From positions 1-5,142 of the forward strand of contig DMIX01000264.1 in assembly GCA_003451975.1 (NCBI GenBank): a stretch of 5,142 bases of DNA, in the 5' to 3' direction. Within the stretch, counting starts at the first letter, position 1. Every line of letters starts with the position of its first letter. Positions 1 to 5,142 of the stretch are shown piece by piece. The notes under the pieces were generated by a model. That model was not told the DNA's origin and made no database searches. It saw nothing but the letters and a program-made list of their open reading frames with translations. Made by a program: the position numbers and the translations under genes. Source of the DNA: Propionibacteriaceae bacterium. Lineage in GTDB: Bacteria > Actinomycetota > Actinomycetes > Propionibacteriales > Propionibacteriaceae.

Positions 1-2
1 GG

Positions 3-1175
3 CTTGCCTCGGCCGGGGTCGACGTCATTCGGCTCGGAGTCATGCCCACGCCCGCCGTGGCCTACCTAGTCGGCAGCATGGAGGCCGACCTGGGTGTCAT
101 GCTCTCGGCGAGTCACAATCCGATGCCCGACAACGGCATCAAGTTCTTCGCCAAGGGTGGCGTCAAGCTCGACGATGTCATCGAGGACGCCATCGAGCAG
201 CAACTGGGCGAAGTGTGGCTGCGTCCCACCGGCGCCAAGGTCGGCCGGATCACCGATGATGATTCCACCGCCTTGGAAGCGTATGTGGCCCATCTGGTGA
301 GCAGTCTGGGAGCCGACTCCAGCCTTGATGGGCTCACCGTCGTGATCGATTGCGCCAACGGCGCAGCTTCGGTGACGGCACTATCTGCCTTCGAGGCCCA
401 AGGCGCCCGCGTGGTGCCACTGCACGCGAGCCCCGACGGCCTCAACATCAATCACGAGTGCGGCTCCACCCATATGCAGTCCTTGCAGGAGGCCGTGGTG
501 TCCTACCAGGCCGACCTCGGTATTGCGTTGGATGGCGACGCCGATCGTTGCCTCGCGGTCGATGCCACCGGCCAGGTGGTCGACGGGGACCAGATTCTTG
601 CGATCCTGGCACTGGCGATGAAAGAGACCCACACTCTGCACTCCGACACCGTGGTCGCCACGGTGATGAGCAATCTGGGCTTCCTCAACGCCATGGCAGA
701 ACACGGCATCCATGTCGACCAGACCAAGGTCGGTGACCGCTACGTCCTGGAAGACATGAACGCAAACGGGTTCACCTTGGGCGGTGAACAGTCCGGGCAC
801 GTGATCATGAGTGAATTTGCGACCACCGGCGACGGTGTCCTCACTGCCCTGCACTTGGCTGCGCGCATGGCACGGACCGGTCGTTCGTTGGCCGATCTGG
901 CCGCGATCATGACGCGATTGCCGCAAGTGATGATCAATGTGTCCGGGGTGAATAAAGTCCGCGCGGGCATCGACCCTGTCGTTACTTCTGCGGTGTCCCA
1001 AGCCGCCCAGGAGTTGGGGAATCGCGGCCGGGTGCTGCTTCGTCCCTCCGGTACCGAGCCACTGGTGCGGGTCATGGTTGAGGCTGAAACCGAGCAAGCC
1101 GCGCGCGACGTGGCCGAGCGTCTTGCTGAGGTTGTGCGCGACCGGCTCTCCTTGGAACACACTGCGGCTTCGTAG
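3..1175 (+). CDS. glmM: Phosphoglucosamine mutase, 5'-truncated by window edge
   Basis: Cytosolic enzyme converting glucosamine-6-phosphate to glucosamine-1-phosphate, the second step towards UDP-GlcNAc and peptidoglycan. The frame is open from base 3 ([19 protein letters not shown]), before the first in-window ATG at 42, so the real start lies upstream. About 65 N-terminal residues are missing, judged by comparing the active-site serine with Ser102 of E. coli GlmM. All later alpha-D-phosphohexomutase signatures are present: the phosphoserine loop SASHNP (105-122, active Ser codon 111-113), the metal loop DGDADR (531-548), the sugar-specificity loop GGEQSGH (780-800) and the phosphate-binding loop RPSGTEP (1041-1061). 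It ends with TAG after a helical alanine- and glutamate-rich tail, a normal C-terminus for the family. No frameshift is visible, so it should be an active enzyme. GlmM is activated by phosphorylation of the active serine (family knowledge). A sugar mutase of another specificity is unlikely given these loops and the nearby glmS. Confidence 0.97.
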   Translation, partial: LASAGVDVIRLGVMPTPAVAYLVGSMEADLGVMLSASHNPMPDNGIKFFAKGGVKLDDVIEDAIEQQLGEVWLRPTGAKVGRITDDDSTALEAYVAHLVSSLGADSSLDGLTVVIDCANGAASVTALSAFEAQGARVVPLHASPDGLNINHECGSTHMQSLQEAVVSYQADLGIALDGDADRCLAVDATGQVVDGDQILAILALAMKETHTLHSDTVVATVMSNLGFLNAMAEHGIHVDQTKVGDRYVLEDMNANGFTLGGEQSGHVIMSEFATTGDGVLTALHLAARMARTGRSLADLAAIMTRLPQVMINVSGVNKVRAGIDPVVTSAVSQAAQELGNRGRVLLRPSGTEPLVRVMVEAETEQAARDVAERLAEVVRDRLSLEHTAAS

Positions 1176-1292
1176 CCATCATCGGTTGTCGGGGCTGGTG
1201 CGCGTGACAGCGGAATATGCCAGACTCGTGGTGCTTCCTGGTCAGTGCACTGGCTTGGGCAACGGGACTGATGTCGGCAGATCGAGAAATGA
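1176..1292. other. Intergenic gap between glmM and the acyltransferase gene
   Basis: This 117-nt gap holds no gene I can support. There is no GC-rich hairpin followed by a T run, so no intrinsic terminator for glmM is evident, and read-through into the next gene is possible. A 10-bp perfect palindrome CAGTGCACTG sits at 1243-1252, but one of this length is expected by chance. A TTGTCG (1186-1191) has no well-spaced -10 partner. The sequence before the next ATG has only a weak GAG (1284-1286), 6 nt from the start, so translation initiation there may be poor. Confidence 0.5.
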
Positions 1293-2615
1293 ATGACTGA
1301 GACTGCACCTGCGCGTCCCATGTCGTGGACGGACCGAATGTGGCTCGACATGAGTACCTCGATCATGGTCGGCCCGCTGCGGCTCCCCGGCATTGACGCA
1401 TTGCGGGACGCCTTCTGTCGACTGGGTGAGCTGGGTGAGAACACACGGCTGGGCTACTCCATCAGCGAGGATCGCGCTCACTGGCGATTCGACCCCTCCG
1501 CCTTGCCGCAGCTGGCCCACGAAGCCGTGGTCGAACTGGACGCGCCGCTGGTGCAGGTCGACACCCCAGAGCCGGAGGTATTGGCGCTGGCGAATCGGCT
1601 CCTGGTTCAATCCCAACGGATCCCTGGTCCGGAGGCGACGCTGATCATCCGGGCTGGGAGCTTTCTGATCTACCGGCAGAATCATGCGCTGGGTGACGCC
1701 CAGCCCATCCTCAACAGCGTCAGCGCCCTTGTTCACGTCGCGGCCGGTGACGACATTCCAGCGTGGGCCCGGCAGGAGGTCATCAGGAACCCGGTCCGGG
1801 TGGCACTGACCAATACCTTTGGCCCCGGCAAGCAACGGCTGCTGCCGCTGGTGCGCCAACGGTTCACGAAACCCATCGAACCGAGAGTCCCGGCTGACCC
1901 GGTGGCGGCAGAGCCGGTTCGCGAGCCCGACCTTGCGGTGTACTTCGCTGTGATCGGCCGCGACAGTTGGCAACGCATCAAGCAATGGCGGCGCAGCAGC
2001 GCCGAGGACACCTCGATGGCCAGCATCTACTTGATACTGGCGCGTCGTGCGCTTCGGGCTGTCGGGGTGCCCGTCTCAGTCGACACCACGGTGCTCTACG
2101 ACTGCCGTCGGCATCTGCCGGCCGGTGTCCAAGCGCGGGGCAATCTGGTGGTCGGCTTCTGCCAACAACTTCCCGACGACCCGGTCGAAGCCGGTCGGGT
2201 AATCGCTGCGACGGCCACCTCTGGGCGTGTGCTCCTCACCCTGGCTTCGGCCATCGTGAAACGCCACACCATCACCGGCCCCGACGACGGGCCGGTGAAT
2301 GCGGTGAAGTCGCACTCGGAGTTGGCCTATGTCTTTGCGCCCCGCCACCGCGGCATCGAGATGCTGCCGTGGCTGCGGCCTGATCTGCGCGGTCTGGGCG
2401 TGTTGTCGACCACGTCCGATCTTGCTGGGATCACCATCACCTTGGTATTCGTCGGCGGACGTCTGAGCGCCTCATGGTCTTTCCATCGCAATGTGGTCGA
2501 CGAGGGGTTGATCCGGGCCGCCACCCAGCTGATGGACGCCGATCCGATCTCGCTGCTGAATCAGGATTCAGGCGAGGTGTTCGCTGAGGAAAGCGAACTG
2601 GGCCGCCGCGACTGA
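1293..2615 (+). CDS. Uncharacterised CoA-dependent acyltransferase-fold protein (condensation / WS-DGAT / PapA-like)
   Basis: A 440-residue predicted cytosolic protein with no signal peptide or membrane helix. I assign it to the chloramphenicol-acetyltransferase-like superfamily, which includes NRPS condensation domains, wax ester synthase/DGAT and PapA acyltransferases. Three features point there. The N-terminus MSWTDRMWLDMSTSIMVGP (residues 10-28) resembles the 'lSpxDxxfl' opening of WS/DGAT proteins. The segment NHALGDA (130-136) falls where HHxxxDG is expected, with the second His (H131) and Asp (D135) kept but the first His and final Gly replaced by Asn and Ala. The DCRRHLP...RGNLVVGF segment (270-289) resembles the arginine/GN motif at the domain interface. 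Length fits a single two-lobed enzyme with no carrier-protein partner. ATG 1293 is used; Met10 (1320) is a possible alternative, and neither has a strong Shine-Dalgarno. The gene may be co-transcribed with glmM. The substrate cannot be read from the sequence: acyl transfer to an alcohol or amine is inference, and loss of catalysis is possible. Confidence 0.8.
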   Translation: MTETAPARPMSWTDRMWLDMSTSIMVGPLRLPGIDALRDAFCRLGELGENTRLGYSISEDRAHWRFDPSALPQLAHEAVVELDAPLVQVDTPEPEVLALANRLLVQSQRIPGPEATLIIRAGSFLIYRQNHALGDAQPILNSVSALVHVAAGDDIPAWARQEVIRNPVRVALTNTFGPGKQRLLPLVRQRFTKPIEPRVPADPVAAEPVREPDLAVYFAVIGRDSWQRIKQWRRSSAEDTSMASIYLILARRALRAVGVPVSVDTTVLYDCRRHLPAGVQARGNLVVGFCQQLPDDPVEAGRVIAATATSGRVLLTLASAIVKRHTITGPDDGPVNAVKSHSELAYVFAPRHRGIEMLPWLRPDLRGLGVLSTTSDLAGITITLVFVGGRLSASWSFHRNVVDEGLIRAATQLMDADPISLLNQDSGEVFAEESELGRRD

Positions 2616-3410
2616 TCTCCAGTAGTCGGCATCGTGCCCGCCGGGGCCGAACTCGCGCGTGGGCTGCAGCACACCGGGTTCCGAATCCAGAATGATCACG
2701 AAGTTCTCGTTGCCGACCTCGAAGGGGTCGTCGGTGCCGCAGGCGAGGAAGATCGGAAGATCGGTCAATCGGTTCGGGTGGGTATAGAAGTTGCCGGTTT
2801 CGAACAGCTTGCGACTCAACACCTCCTGGTAGGGCCCCGGCACGAACTTGTAGTCCGGGTAGCAGGGTGTGCTGATCGCGGCTACTGCACGGAGCTTTCC
2901 GTGGAGTTCATCCTCGGCGAGACGGAGCGTCCCCCAACCGCCCATGGACCAGCCGGTCAGCGCCATGCGGGAGGTGTCCAGGCCGTTGTCGCTCAGTACG
3001 CCGACGAACTCCTTGGCCACCATTGCGCCGGCGTCCTGAGAGCCCACCTTCTGCCAGAACAGATCGGAGCCGTTCACCGCGGCGAGTGCGAACGGTGCTG
3101 CTCCGGCTTTGATCAAGGTGGTGGCCTGGGTGGTGTAGCCGAGCTCTTGAACCGCGTCGATGGTGTCGCCCAAGCCGTGCAGGACGATCACCACCGGAAG
3201 ATTCGAGCTTTGGTCGGCGCCCGACGGGTACCAGATCGCCCATTCGTGATCCTGGCCGGTGGCTGTGGAATGAAGCACCCCCGTGGTGAGGGTTGGGCCG
3301 GCGCTGATCGGATTGGTGGTGCACGCGCTGAGCACCGGTGCCAGCGCGGCCGCGGTCAGCAGCGTGCGTCGCGAGATCGGTCGCCTCAAACCGCGGGACT
3401 CCATCGGCAT
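2568..3410 (-). CDS. Predicted Tat-exported lipoprotein esterase (alpha/beta hydrolase, esterase D / PF00756-like)
   Basis: A 280-residue secreted hydrolase, probably cleaving ester bonds at the outer face of the cell membrane. The N-terminus carries a twin-arginine motif SRRTLL (residues 13-18), a hydrophobic alanine/leucine stretch and a lipobox LSAC with Cys30 as the lipidated residue. The mature part shows an oxyanion-hole segment VLHGLGD (76-82), the nucleophile elbow GWSMGG (Ser155), an acid candidate in GTDDPF (Asp227 or Asp228) and the histidine in GGHDADYW (His259), giving a complete Ser-Asp-His triad in the expected order. Cys183 and Cys224 could form a disulfide after export. AGGAGG at 3420-3415 lies 4 nt from ATG 3410 and 10 nt from the in-frame ATG at 3404, so either Met1 or Met3 may start the protein. 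Its last 48 bp overlap the end of the convergent acyltransferase gene. It is the last of three minus-strand genes. Esterase, feruloyl-esterase or mycolyltransferase-like substrates are all possible. Confidence 0.92.
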   Translation of the reverse strand: MPMESRGLRRPISRRTLLTAAALAPVLSACTTNPISAGPTLTTGVLHSTATGQDHEWAIWYPSGADQSSNLPVVIVLHGLGDTIDAVQELGYTTQATTLIKAGAAPFALAAVNGSDLFWQKVGSQDAGAMVAKEFVGVLSDNGLDTSRMALTGWSMGGWGTLRLAEDELHGKLRAVAAISTPCYPDYKFVPGPYQEVLSRKLFETGNFYTHPNRLTDLPIFLACGTDDPFEVGNENFVIILDSEPGVLQPTREFGPGGHDADYWRSVAAAQFAFLSEHLA

Positions 3411-3414
3411 CGGG

Positions 3415-3420
3415 CCTCCT
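3415..3420 (-). promoter_or_regulatory. Strong Shine-Dalgarno for the esterase gene
   Basis: The minus strand reads AGGAGG here, a full match to the anti-Shine-Dalgarno core. Spacing is 4 nt to the first ATG (3410) and 10 nt to the second in-frame ATG (3404), so it supports this gene but does not settle which Met is used. Confidence 0.7.
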
Positions 3421-3472
3421 CTGGGTAGCTCACGGCCCGGCAGGGCAGGCCCATCATGCCACGCCCGTCGCT

Positions 3473-3491
3473 GGCTGAGCTCAGCTCAGCC
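3473..3491 (-). terminator. Terminator-like hairpin spanning the GNAT stop codon
   Basis: A perfect 8-bp inverted repeat (GGCTGAGC at 3473-3480, GCTCAGCC at 3484-3491) surrounds a 3-nt loop, TCA on the plus strand. That loop is exactly the TGA stop codon of the GNAT gene. No T run follows on the minus strand, so it does not fit a classical intrinsic terminator. It could be a U-less terminator, a pause or attenuation site that lowers esterase expression, or an RNA 3' end stabiliser. Confidence 0.35.
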
Positions 3492-3888
3492 GACGACCGA
3501 GCACTTGCACATATTGCGGCACATAACCGAGGTGGGTGTAGAAATCGACCACCTCATTGTTCTCAGCGCGCACCATGAATTGGATCTTCGGCGCGCCTTG
3601 ATTGCGCAGCCAGGTCTCGGCTCCGGTCATCAGTTGGCGACCAAGCCCGCGACCTCGATGGCTCGGCTTCACAGCCAGGTAGTAGGCCCAGCCGCGATGA
3701 CCGTCGAAGCCGACCATGACGGTGCCTACCAGTGTGTTTCCGTCACGAATCCCCAGCACTGCGGCGCTCGCCCCCGTCACCGCGCGGAGAAAATCCGAAC
3801 TGGCGTCATTCCACGGTCGAGTCAGGTCGGTCTCTTCCCACAGTCGAACTGCTGCGCGCGCGTCATCGCTCGTCAGTGTTTCGATCAC
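3481..3888 (-). CDS. GNAT-family N-acetyltransferase, YpeA-like
   Basis: A 135-residue single-domain cytosolic acetyl-CoA-dependent acetyltransferase, full length for its group. It resembles E. coli YpeA along its whole length (by recall): an LWEETDLTRPWND segment near the N-terminus (16-28), GFDGHRGWAYYLAVKPSHR (60-78), then the acetyl-CoA pyrophosphate loop RGRGLG (78-83, fitting RxxGxG), PKIQFMV (100-106) and NEVVDFYTHLGY (111-122), where Tyr117 is a typical general-acid position. It starts at GTG (3888-3886). The nearby ATG at 3893 is out of frame and meets a stop at once, and an in-frame TGA lies a few codons upstream. The ribosome site is a G-run (GGGGGG) rather than a canonical AGGAGG. 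It lies 98 nt downstream of coaA and 70 nt upstream of the esterase. Its substrate is unknown; YpeA-type proteins are mostly uncharacterised. Confidence 0.93.
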   Translation of the reverse strand: MIETLTSDDARAAVRLWEETDLTRPWNDASSDFLRAVTGASAAVLGIRDGNTLVGTVMVGFDGHRGWAYYLAVKPSHRGRGLGRQLMTGAETWLRNQGAPKIQFMVRAENNEVVDFYTHLGYVPQYVQVLGRRLS

Positions 3889-3986
3889 GTCATCCCCCCG
3901 GGATCAGGCCTGCCAATCGCAGCCGCATCCCCAGCCGAAGAATAGCGGTGCAGCACGGTCAGGGGGAAGGCTGCGCAGGGGTATCC
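3889..3986. other. Intergenic gap between coaA and the GNAT gene
   Basis: A 98-nt non-coding gap read on the minus strand from coaA to the GNAT gene. No hairpin plus T run follows coaA, so termination there is not evident. A possible -10 hexamer TATTCT (3944-3939) with a poor -35 (TTCCCC, 3968-3963, 18-nt spacer) is too weak to call a promoter. Just before the GTG start, ATCCC/GGGAT (3892-3896 and 3900-3904) could fold into a small 5-bp hairpin that includes part of the G-run ribosome site. Confidence 0.4.
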
Positions 3987-4964
3987 TCACACCTTCCGGA
4001 TGCGAACCCAGCTCACCTGATGATCAGGTCCCTTGCGCAGAATCGCGGTGGCCCGTCCCCGGGTGGGTCGAATGTTTCGATCCAGGTTCGGTCCATTCAC
4101 CGTGTCCCAGATCTCCAAAGCCATCTGGGTCGCCTCGGATTCGCTCAGGGAACTGAAACGCACGAAGTAGGAATTCGGGTCCCGGAAAGCGGTGTGCCAC
4201 AACTCCAAGAAACGATCCAGATACCACTGACGAATGTCGGAATCGGCGGCGTCGACGTACACCGAGAAGTCGAAGAAATCGCTCACCGACAGCCCCATGG
4301 TGCCATCGCTGCGCTGGCGGGGCGCTTGCAGCACATTGAGCCCCTCCACGATGAGGATGTCGGGACGGTTCACCGTGATGAACTCATCGGGCACGATGTC
4401 GTAGCTGTGATGGGAGTAGAGCGGTGCGCTCACCTGCGGGGCCCCGGACTTGACGTCCATAACGAACTTCAACAACCGCTTGCGATCGTAGGACTCCGGA
4501 TAGCCCTTGCGCTCCAGCAGGCCGAGCTTCTCCAAGGTGGCATTGGGGTAAAGGAACCCATCAGTGGTGACCAGCTCGACTCGCGGCTGTCGCGGCAGAC
4601 GCCGCAGCAGTTCGGCGAGCAGTCGAGCGGTGGTCGATTTTCCCACGGCGACCGAGCCCGCTACGCCGATCACGAAGGGGGTGCGGCGTCCGGTCAGCCC
4701 GAGGAATTCGTGGCTCGCTGAGAACAGATCACCGGTGCGTTGGCAGTACAGGCCCAGCAACTCGGTCAGCGGGCGGTAGACCTCGCGGACCTCGTTGGTG
4801 TCTGTCGGGTCACCGACGCCGCGCAAGCGTGTCAGCGTCTCCTCATCCAGTGTCAACGAACGCGACTCTGCCAGCGACGCCCAGAGCTGCCGATCCAAAG
4901 TCAGGTAGGGGCCGTAGGGGTTGTCTTCGGGCGCACCACCGCCGCTCACCGCGTGACTGGTCAT
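3987..4964 (-). CDS. coaA: Pantothenate kinase, type I (bacterial CoaA)
   Basis: A 325-residue cytosolic enzyme that phosphorylates pantothenate with ATP, the first and usually rate-limiting step of CoA synthesis. The Walker A loop is [12 protein letters not shown] (residues 100-111). Other type I hallmarks follow in order: TTDGFLYPN (133-141, Asp135 the likely catalytic base), KGYPESYD (153-160), [11 protein letters not shown] (181-191), IVEGLNVLQ (205-213), the FDFSVYVDA strand (231-239) and the C-terminal NGPNL..NI.PTRGRA segment (290-305). Length is close to the 310-320 residues usual for the family; the extra residues are a short Gly/Pro-rich N-terminus. The ATG at 4964 is preceded by the purine tract GAAGAGAGGGAGG (4980-4968). 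Type I enzymes are feedback-inhibited by CoA (family knowledge). The gene is divergent from glmS and heads the minus-strand group with the GNAT and esterase genes. Nothing suggests inactivation. Confidence 0.98.
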   Translation of the reverse strand: MTSHAVSGGGAPEDNPYGPYLTLDRQLWASLAESRSLTLDEETLTRLRGVGDPTDTNEVREVYRPLTELLGLYCQRTGDLFSASHEFLGLTGRRTPFVIGVAGSVAVGKSTTARLLAELLRRLPRQPRVELVTTDGFLYPNATLEKLGLLERKGYPESYDRKRLLKFVMDVKSGAPQVSAPLYSHHSYDIVPDEFITVNRPDILIVEGLNVLQAPRQRSDGTMGLSVSDFFDFSVYVDAADSDIRQWYLDRFLELWHTAFRDPNSYFVRFSSLSESEATQMALEIWDTVNGPNLDRNIRPTRGRATAILRKGPDHQVSWVRIRKV

Positions 4965-4967
4965 CGG

Positions 4968-4993
4968 CCTCCCTCTCTTCGCGCAGGATGATA
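4968..4993 (-). promoter_or_regulatory. Putative coaA -10 element and Shine-Dalgarno
   Basis: On the minus strand TATCAT (4993-4988) matches the consensus TATAAT at five of six positions. A start of transcription about 7 nt downstream, near 4981, would give a leader of roughly 17 nt that contains the GAGAGG/GGGAGG ribosome site (4977-4968). No convincing -35 lies 16-19 bp upstream, so the promoter is inferred mainly from the -10 and its fit with the leader. Confidence 0.45.
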
Positions 4994-5004
4994 CGCCGTC
5001 CGAA

Positions 5005-5040
5005 TTCGGCTACCTCGCTGCGACCACTACAGTGGCGCCT
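5005..5040 (+). promoter_or_regulatory. Putative leaderless promoter of glmS
   Basis: A -10-like hexamer TACAGT (5028-5033, fitting TAnnnT) lies 7 nt before the A of the glmS ATG, so transcription would begin at or next to the start codon. No purine-rich Shine-Dalgarno precedes the ATG (the last bases are GTGGCGCCT), which agrees with a leaderless message. A weak -35, TTCGGC (5005-5010), is spaced by 17 bp. The hexamer is embedded in a short dyad CCACT-AC-AGTGG (5024-5035), which could be an operator or chance. Confidence 0.45.
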
Positions 5041-5142
5041 ATGTGTGGAATTATCGGGTATGTCGGTCCTCGGGTTGCTCGCACCGTAGTCGTGGAGGGA
5101 CTGCGGCGTATGGAATATCGCGGCTACGACTCGGCCGGCATC
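5041..5142 (+). CDS. glmS: Glutamine--fructose-6-phosphate aminotransferase (GlmS), 3'-truncated by window edge
   Basis: The first 34 codons are present. They encode the start of the N-terminal nucleophile glutaminase domain of GlmS, which converts fructose-6-phosphate and glutamine to glucosamine-6-phosphate, the entry step to UDP-GlcNAc. The protein starts MCGIIGYVG, placing the catalytic Cys directly after Met; Met is removed to free its amino group, so the start at 5041 is essentially fixed. The [10 protein letters not shown] segment (residues 25-34) is a strong GlmS signature and argues against the related amidotransferases PurF, AsnB and GltB. The isomerase (SIS) domains lie beyond the window. 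It is divergent from coaA with only 76 bp between the starts, and on the same strand as glmM, whose product acts next in the pathway. Confidence 0.98.
   Translation, partial: MCGIIGYVGPRVARTVVVEGLRRMEYRGYDSAGI

Noticed and set aside
381..1160. Long minus-strand open frame (259 codons) opposite glmM
   Set aside because: It lies entirely opposite a clear glmM with intact motifs, and its His/Gly/Gln-rich product resembles no protein family. It is a GC-rich shadow frame.
1243..1252. Perfect 10-bp palindrome CAGTGCACTG between glmM and the acyltransferase gene
   Set aside because: About five 10-bp palindromes are expected by chance in a sequence of this size, and it is not placed at a recognisable promoter.
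1078..1296. Small plus-strand frame ending in an ATGA overlap with the acyltransferase start
   Set aside because: It begins inside glmM in another frame, its product is Arg/Pro-rich with no family likeness, and the stop-start overlap can easily be chance.
740..1985. Two minus-strand open frames (740-1444 and 1242-1985) across the glmM / acyltransferase junction
   Set aside because: Both are low-complexity Arg/Ser/Gln-rich translations antisense to recognisable genes, with no motif or ribosome site.
2634..3428. Plus-strand 264-codon frame opposite the esterase
   Set aside because: The esterase on the other strand has a signal peptide, catalytic triad and Shine-Dalgarno; the plus-strand product is Gly/Arg-rich with no recognisable feature.
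3939..3968. Possible promoter (TTCCCC - 18 bp - TATTCT) for the GNAT gene on the minus strand
   Set aside because: The -35 is poor, and such matches are frequent in any sequence; it is not enough to separate the gene from coaA transcription.
3732..4721. Plus-strand 329-codon frame opposite coaA and the GNAT gene
   Set aside because: It is antisense to two genes with unmistakable family motifs; its length reflects GC bias only.
1..5142. Search for mobile elements, CRISPR arrays, tRNAs, toxin-antitoxin or defence genes
   Set aside because: No spaced direct repeats, terminal inverted repeats, transposase or integrase motifs, tRNA-like sequence or known defence domain was seen; the window reads as ordinary chromosome with a few accessory genes.

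Overview
The window is a GC-rich (roughly 60-65 % by eye) chromosomal segment that reads as actinobacterial. The evidence is the codon bias, long antisense shadow frames, an actinobacterial-type glmM/coaA/glmS neighbourhood, a Tat-type lipoprotein signal and a probable leaderless mRNA. From memory of actinobacterial gene orders, glmM, coaA and glmS close together is familiar in this phylum. A propionibacterial-type host is possible, but the sequence alone does not fix the family.

Layout, left to right. A 5'-truncated glmM (phosphoglucosamine mutase, + strand) runs to 1175. After a 117-nt gap comes an uncharacterised 440-residue protein of the CoA-dependent acyltransferase / condensation / WS-DGAT superfamily (1293-2615, +). 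It overlaps by 48 bp, tail to tail, a minus-strand gene for a predicted Tat-exported, lipid-anchored alpha/beta-hydrolase esterase (3410-2568). Upstream of the esterase on the same strand are a YpeA-like GNAT acetyltransferase (3888-3481, GTG start) and coaA, type I pantothenate kinase (4964-3987). These three minus-strand genes could form one loose transcription unit (coaA, GNAT, esterase; gaps of 98 and 70 nt). A 76-bp divergent region then separates coaA from glmS (5041 onward, +), of which only the first 34 codons are present.

How the genes work together. GlmS makes glucosamine-6-phosphate and GlmM isomerises it to glucosamine-1-phosphate, the route to UDP-GlcNAc for peptidoglycan. CoaA commits pantothenate to CoA, which supplies the acetyl group used by GlmU in the next step of that route. 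The acyltransferase, esterase and GNAT genes lie between these housekeeping genes and have no obvious role in the pathway. They look like lineage-specific accessory genes, and the acyltransferase is the least understood.

I see no tRNA, rRNA, CRISPR array, insertion sequence, phage gene or convincing new multi-gene system. The points most worth following are the acyltransferase with its altered active-site motif, its convergent overlap with the surface esterase, and the compact coaA/glmS divergent promoter with a predicted leaderless glmS.
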